A DNA stretch of 64,000 nucleotides. It comes from Lachnospiraceae bacterium (GTDB taxonomy: Bacteria; Bacillota; Clostridia; Lachnospirales; Lachnospiraceae). The notes beneath the pieces were generated by a model, which worked only from the letters and a program-made list of their open reading frames with translations, was not told the origin of the DNA and searched no databases. Position numbers and translations under genes: made by a program. Positions 60,522 through 64,000 of this stretch are shown here, piece after piece. Within the stretch, counting starts at the first letter, position 1. The number at the start of each line of letters is the position of its first letter. The stretch lies in the NCBI GenBank assembly GCA_015057625.1, contig SVDZ01000008.1, positions 1-64,000 on the forward strand, read 5' to 3'.

Positions 60522-62711
60522 TTATTGATTTCTAATATTCCTTTTAACCTCTCTGTTTAGGCGCTGTACATTATGAAATTCATGTGGTGACTTTTCTTTT
60601 AACATTCGTCTGACATTTTTTCTATGTTCAGTAAGCATCTTCATGGCCCTTGGATTAAGTTGCTTTAATCGCATCTCACCTTCGTTTCGTCGGTTTTCGA
60701 TTTTTTGTTCAAGCATTTTTACGTCCTCTCTTGAAATAAGACCTAAATCTGCATTCTTCTCGAGAATTACCTCCAGATAATCCCAAAACTCATTTTCATC
60801 AAAAAGACCGATAGTTCCCCATTCGGTATGAACACGCTTATCCTCTAGGAGTTCAATATGTTCACCTTGACTTTTAATTTCACTTACAATAGTATCTGCC
60901 GCATGTTCAGCAAACAACTCCAAATGCTGGTGCGCATCCTTGCCAAATGCCCACTCAAATTCAGCGAGTCTGTCGTCATCCTCTATAATAGAAGATTTTA
61001 CCTCTTCTTTATTTCCCTCTTCTAACTCATAAGGCTTATTAACCCCCGCATCTCTAAGAGCCAAAGTAATTGTGCGCCTTGCAACACCTTCCTCAATCAG
61101 ACTCTCACCTCCAAGAATACGAATCTGATCATTGAGGGTTCCTTCATGCTCCGTAATATAAAACTTAATTCCTCTGCCTCTAAGTTTTTTATTGAGAGCC
61201 ACAAGTCTGTCTACTGCTGTGATATCTACACTGTCAATTCCTCTCGCATCCACAACTATCTGCCTTGTGTCCTTTTTTATAGAAGATTCTATGTCATTTT
61301 GGAATCTGTCAATATTCGCAAAAAACAGCGAACCGTTAAATCTGTACACAACGGTATTTTTAATTGGCCTTGCCTTACTGTTTCTGTCTATTGGGTAAAA
61401 ATTACCTTGATCCGGAATTCTACCCACAAAAGCCGTGGATGGTCTCACTGCACTGATTGCAACCTCTGCAAATGAGAGAAGGCATCCAATCATAACTCCG
61501 TAAACTGTTCCAAAAAGCAACACCGCTCCAAATGACAAAATAAATACTATCCATTCATTCTTACTTGTCTTCCACAATCTTCTCTCAAGTTTGAACTCAA
61601 GTATTCCGATTAATGCTGTCATAACAATACCTGTTAACACCGGAACCGGTAAATATTTAAATATAGGAGTTCCAAACATTACAACAAGTATCATTGTCAC
61701 TGATGCTGCCACAGACATAATTTGTGATCGACATCCAAAAGAGTCTGCGATACCACTTCGTGAAACGGAGCCGTTAATCGGACAACATCCAACTGCTGCC
61801 CCTGCAACGTTCATTCCTGCATAAGCAAGCAGTTCAGAATTGTTATCTATCTCATCCTGATACTTCATTGCATAATTTCCACTCGCCAGCAAAGTTTGGG
61901 CCATAATAACTCCTGAGATGCTCAATGTTTGAATTAATATCTCTGTAGGGTTATAAATTATTGGTTTTAAGTTAGGAATCACAATTTCCGGAATTTTACC
62001 TACAACCTCCGGAAGCAGCTTAACTCCATAATTATCCAGCCTGAAAACTACCTGGAGTACCGCCCCAACTCCCATCATAATAACTGCCATTGGAACCTTT
62101 GGTATTATCTTTTTGCAAACCAATATGATGATAATTGTTCCAATTCCAAGCACTGCTGACATATAATTGTAAGACGCTCTCTGCCTCCATATATTTGCCA
62201 ATAAAATAATTATTTCACCGGTTCCTGCTGTGCCTCCAAGAAGTTTTGGTACCTGCATAAGAATAATTGTCGCTCCAACACCGGAGATAAATCCTCCCAT
62301 AACCGGTGTGGAAATATACTTGACAATTCTGCCTGCTTTTACAAGGTAAAAAACTACAAACCAGACTGCTACAAGCAATGCTGTTAAAGGAACCAATTCT
62401 AAAGCTTCTTTTGACTCCGCCGCTATACCAAGCTGTGCAAGCAAACTTCCAACCATAGCCGCAGGCATCGCATCCACTCCCACCACAAATTGAGGTGATG
62501 TAGTCAAAAACGCAAAAACCAGAATTGGGAATATAGATCCGTAAAGACCATAAATAACAGGCAATCCGGCTATCTGTGCGTACCCCATGGAAATTGGTAT
62601 GGATACAAGTGCAACAACAATTCCTGCAATAATGTCATTTTTAATATTAAATTTCTTTTTTGTTCTAATTTCTTTTATCAATCTCATAAACATTATTTTA
62701 TCATTTTTCAT
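60522..62711 (-). CDS. SulP-family anion transporter with STAS domain and long C-terminal extension
   Basis: This ~729-residue membrane protein has an SLC26/SulP transport domain of 10-14 helices (about 20-425), opening DIIAGIVVALVSIPISMGYA. A STAS domain (about 440-540) has VVYRFNGSLFFANIDRF and VVDARGIDSVDITAVDRL. A further ~170-residue cytoplasmic tail (about 560-729) is rich in His, Glu and Arg and is not usual for the family. The Shine-Dalgarno is weak; ATG at 62711 is preferred over a TTG 12 nt upstream. The transported ion (sulfate, bicarbonate or other) is not determined. Confidence 0.88.
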   Translation of the reverse strand: MKNDKIMFMRLIKEIRTKKKFNIKNDIIAGIVVALVSIPISMGYAQIAGLPVIYGLYGSIFPILVFAFLTTSPQFVVGVDAMPAAMVGSLLAQLGIAAESKEALELVPLTALLVAVWFVVFYLVKAGRIVKYISTPVMGGFISGVGATIILMQVPKLLGGTAGTGEIIILLANIWRQRASYNYMSAVLGIGTIIIILVCKKIIPKVPMAVIMMGVGAVLQVVFRLDNYGVKLLPEVVGKIPEIVIPNLKPIIYNPTEILIQTLSISGVIMAQTLLASGNYAMKYQDEIDNNSELLAYAGMNVAGAAVGCCPINGSVSRSGIADSFGCRSQIMSVAASVTMILVVMFGTPIFKYLPVPVLTGIVMTALIGILEFKLERRLWKTSKNEWIVFILSFGAVLLFGTVYGVMIGCLLSFAEVAISAVRPSTAFVGRIPDQGNFYPIDRNSKARPIKNTVVYRFNGSLFFANIDRFQNDIESSIKKDTRQIVVDARGIDSVDITAVDRLVALNKKLRGRGIKFYITEHEGTLNDQIRILGGESLIEEGVARRTITLALRDAGVNKPYELEEGNKEEVKSSIIEDDDRLAEFEWAFGKDAHQHLELFAEHAADTIVSEIKSQGEHIELLEDKRVHTEWGTIGLFDENEFWDYLEVILEKNADLGLISREDVKMLEQKIENRRNEGEMRLKQLNPRAMKMLTEHRKNVRRMLKEKSPHEFHNVQRLNREVKRNIRNQ

Positions 62712-62725
62712 AGTTGTAAACAATA

Positions 62726-62759
62726 ATTAATCGAGCAGGGTTAGTCCTACTCGATTAAT
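62726..62759 (-). terminator. Hairpin between the GGDEF-like and SulP genes
   Basis: ATTAATCGAG and its complement flank a short inner AGG/CCT stem. On the minus strand the following T tract is weak, so this is a poor terminator or a processing site. Confidence 0.5.
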
Positions 62760-62792
62760 TACTTTCTTATATATTTGTACTATTGTATAATT

Positions 62793-64000
62793 CTATTTCT
62801 TTTTTTCTTTAGTTTTTTCTCTTTCACTTTTTTTGATTGTATTAGGATTTTTTGTAACAACAGTTTCTCCACGGTCCATCTTGAATAATTCATTTCTGTT
62901 TTTATCAGACTTTGCTTTTGCATCAATAAATACTTCTCGGTATGAATTATGCAATTCTTTATCAAATGTGGCATATCCTTTTGCTACAACTATGCCTTTT
63001 TCCAATTCATGGGTAAAATTATAATTCATTACTTTCTTATCAAATTCTTTAAAACCTGCCTCCATATCGGCTCTGTTCCTGCCTTCTGCAACAACAACGT
63101 ATTCAGGTCCCATAATATGAAATACACTGTCTTTTCCAAATATTTTTACCAAGTCCTGACCGCATTCGTATAAAATGGCATCTCCTAACTCATATCCAAA
63201 ACAGGTATATATTCGATGCAAATCATTAATATCAATGAACGCCACTGAAAAATGAGCCCTTCCAAGCTTAATATTATCATTCATAAGAGAACTCTTTCTC
63301 TTATATGAAATCTTGCTGGATACACCGGTTTCATCATCAGTATCTACTTCATTTTCTATATATGCAAGATATTTGTTTAGTTTATCGTAAACTAGCTCAA
63401 CACTAGATGCCACTTCATCATACTCGCTCTTAGCAATAATATGTTCTTCTTCACCTTGAGCTAATGCTTTCAAAGTTTTGCTTGAATCATCAGGCAAATA
63501 TTGCAATTTTTTTATTGAAGTCTCTGTAATAACACTATCAAGTTTTAATGATTCGTAATATAATTTATCGATTCTTTTCATCATTGCCTCAAATCTTCTT
63601 CTGTTCTGAGACATAATAGAAAACGACAATACTACACCTAACGCCATCGCCACCAAAACCAATATTACGGAAACTATTTTATTGGTATCTATTGTTGAAT
63701 CATACCATTCAGCATTAAAATCAACCCCGACAATTCCAACAATTTTCCCTGTGGAATCTTTGATAGGACTATATGCAGAATAAAATCTTCCCCACTCATC
63801 TGCGTGCGCCTCTTTATCCACATCTGCTCTTCCTCTTGATGCATTCAGCAAAGCATCTGTTTTCAGAATTTCTTCACCGTACTCCGCAGGGTTTTCTTTG
63901 TCCGGATCCAAAACAAAAATAAAGGAACCACTATCTGTTTTTTTAATAGCATATATATATTCCAGTTTAATATTTTCCTGATAAGTAGAAAGAGTATCAT
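62793..64000 (-). CDS. Cache-type sensor with degenerate GGDEF domain (5' end beyond the window)
   Basis: The frame stays open to the window edge, so the N-terminus is missing; at least ~401 residues are present. The visible part starts in an extracytoplasmic Cache-like sensor (FIFVLDPDKENPAEYGEE, then FYSAYSPIKDSTGKIVGIVG), then a membrane helix, a helical linker and a C-terminal GGDEF-fold domain. In the latter HFSVAFIDINDLHRI is well conserved, but the signature GG(D/E)EF is replaced by MGPEY. It is therefore probably not an active diguanylate cyclase. The tail is Lys/Glu-rich. The TTG at 63911 is not a real start. Confidence 0.8.
   Translation of the reverse strand, partial: DTLSTYQENIKLEYIYAIKKTDSGSFIFVLDPDKENPAEYGEEILKTDALLNASRGRADVDKEAHADEWGRFYSAYSPIKDSTGKIVGIVGVDFNAEWYDSTIDTNKIVSVILVLVAMALGVVLSFSIMSQNRRRFEAMMKRIDKLYYESLKLDSVITETSIKKLQYLPDDSSKTLKALAQGEEEHIIAKSEYDEVASSVELVYDKLNKYLAYIENEVDTDDETGVSSKISYKRKSSLMNDNIKLGRAHFSVAFIDINDLHRIYTCFGYELGDAILYECGQDLVKIFGKDSVFHIMGPEYVVVAEGRNRADMEAGFKEFDKKVMNYNFTHELEKGIVVAKGYATFDKELHNSYREVFIDAKAKSDKNRNELFKMDRGETVVTKNPNTIKKSEREKTKEKKK

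Overview
The window looks like chromosomal DNA from a low-GC Gram-positive clostridium, most likely a member of the Lachnospiraceae. The basis is AT-rich sequence, strong GGAGG ribosome-binding sites, sigma-A type promoters (TTGACA/TATAAT-like with 17-18 bp spacing), a long single-chain PurL, GatCAB, the radical-SAM/partner DNA-metabolism pair (TIGR03915/TIGR03916 type), an ANTAR regulator next to glnA, a NAD-dependent dihydroorotate dehydrogenase (PyrD+PyrK) and several large secreted glycoside hydrolases. No rRNA, tRNA, transposase, phage gene or CRISPR array was seen. The family placement is inference from gene content.

Layout. 0-3 kb: secreted GH128-type beta-glucanase. 3-5.3 kb: Nudix hydrolase and secreted M14 carboxypeptidase. 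5.3-12.2 kb: minus-strand pyrimidine cluster (DUF2079 membrane protein, pyrC, pyrF, pyrK, pyrD, NYN/LOTUS RNase-like protein). 12.4-15.8 kb: DegV protein, then an MBOAT/SGNH acyltransferase pair. 15.9-19.6 kb: purL. 19.8-22 kb: DNA-metabolism pair behind a LexA-like box. 22-24.8 kb: small membrane protein, phospholipase-C-like protein and trigger-factor-like lipoprotein. 24.9-32.1 kb: gatC-gatA-gatB-purF-purB-purC, all on the minus strand behind one clear promoter. 32.2-34.4 kb: esterase, then more than 1 kb of gene-free DNA with an 11-copy 63-bp tandem array and a cluster of palindromes. 34.5-38.5 kb: beta-helix/GH18 giant. 39-41.7 kb: phosphoribosyltransferase-like gene, ANTAR regulator and glnA. 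41.9-45.8 kb: L,D-transpeptidase, RNase H and GH18 chitinase. 46-49.3 kb: acidic-tailed surface protein and metY. 49.4-50.2 kb: a Cys/Met-rich leader peptide with attenuator, and an Rrf2 regulator. 50.4-55.1 kb: PurF-like paralogue and carB. 55.2-60.4 kb: anti-sigma/ECF sigma pair, secreted DUF6273 protein and HD protein. 60.5-64 kb: SulP transporter and a cut-off GGDEF-like sensor.

Two themes connect the genes. One is nitrogen and nucleotide metabolism built around glutamine: glnA with its ANTAR regulator, purL, purF, gatCAB, carB, and the pur and pyr genes. The other is a set of four secreted proteins (three glycoside hydrolases and one DUF6273 protein) that share a homologous ~160-residue C-terminal module found only at their extreme C-termini. 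The enzymes' predicted targets, beta-1,3-glucan and chitin, resemble fungal cell wall.

The most notable signals are: (1) the shared C-terminal module; (2) a 41-codon leader peptide with 7 Met and 5 Cys, followed by mutually exclusive hairpins, upstream of metY, with an Rrf2 gene next door whose promoter dyad resembles the leader promoter; (3) the 63-bp array, which carries 22 TACGTA palindromes alternately 29 and 34 bp apart; (4) a LexA-type operator on the radical-SAM gene; and (5) a PurF paralogue lacking the N-terminal catalytic cysteine, beside carB. All identifications come from reading the sequence; no database search was run.
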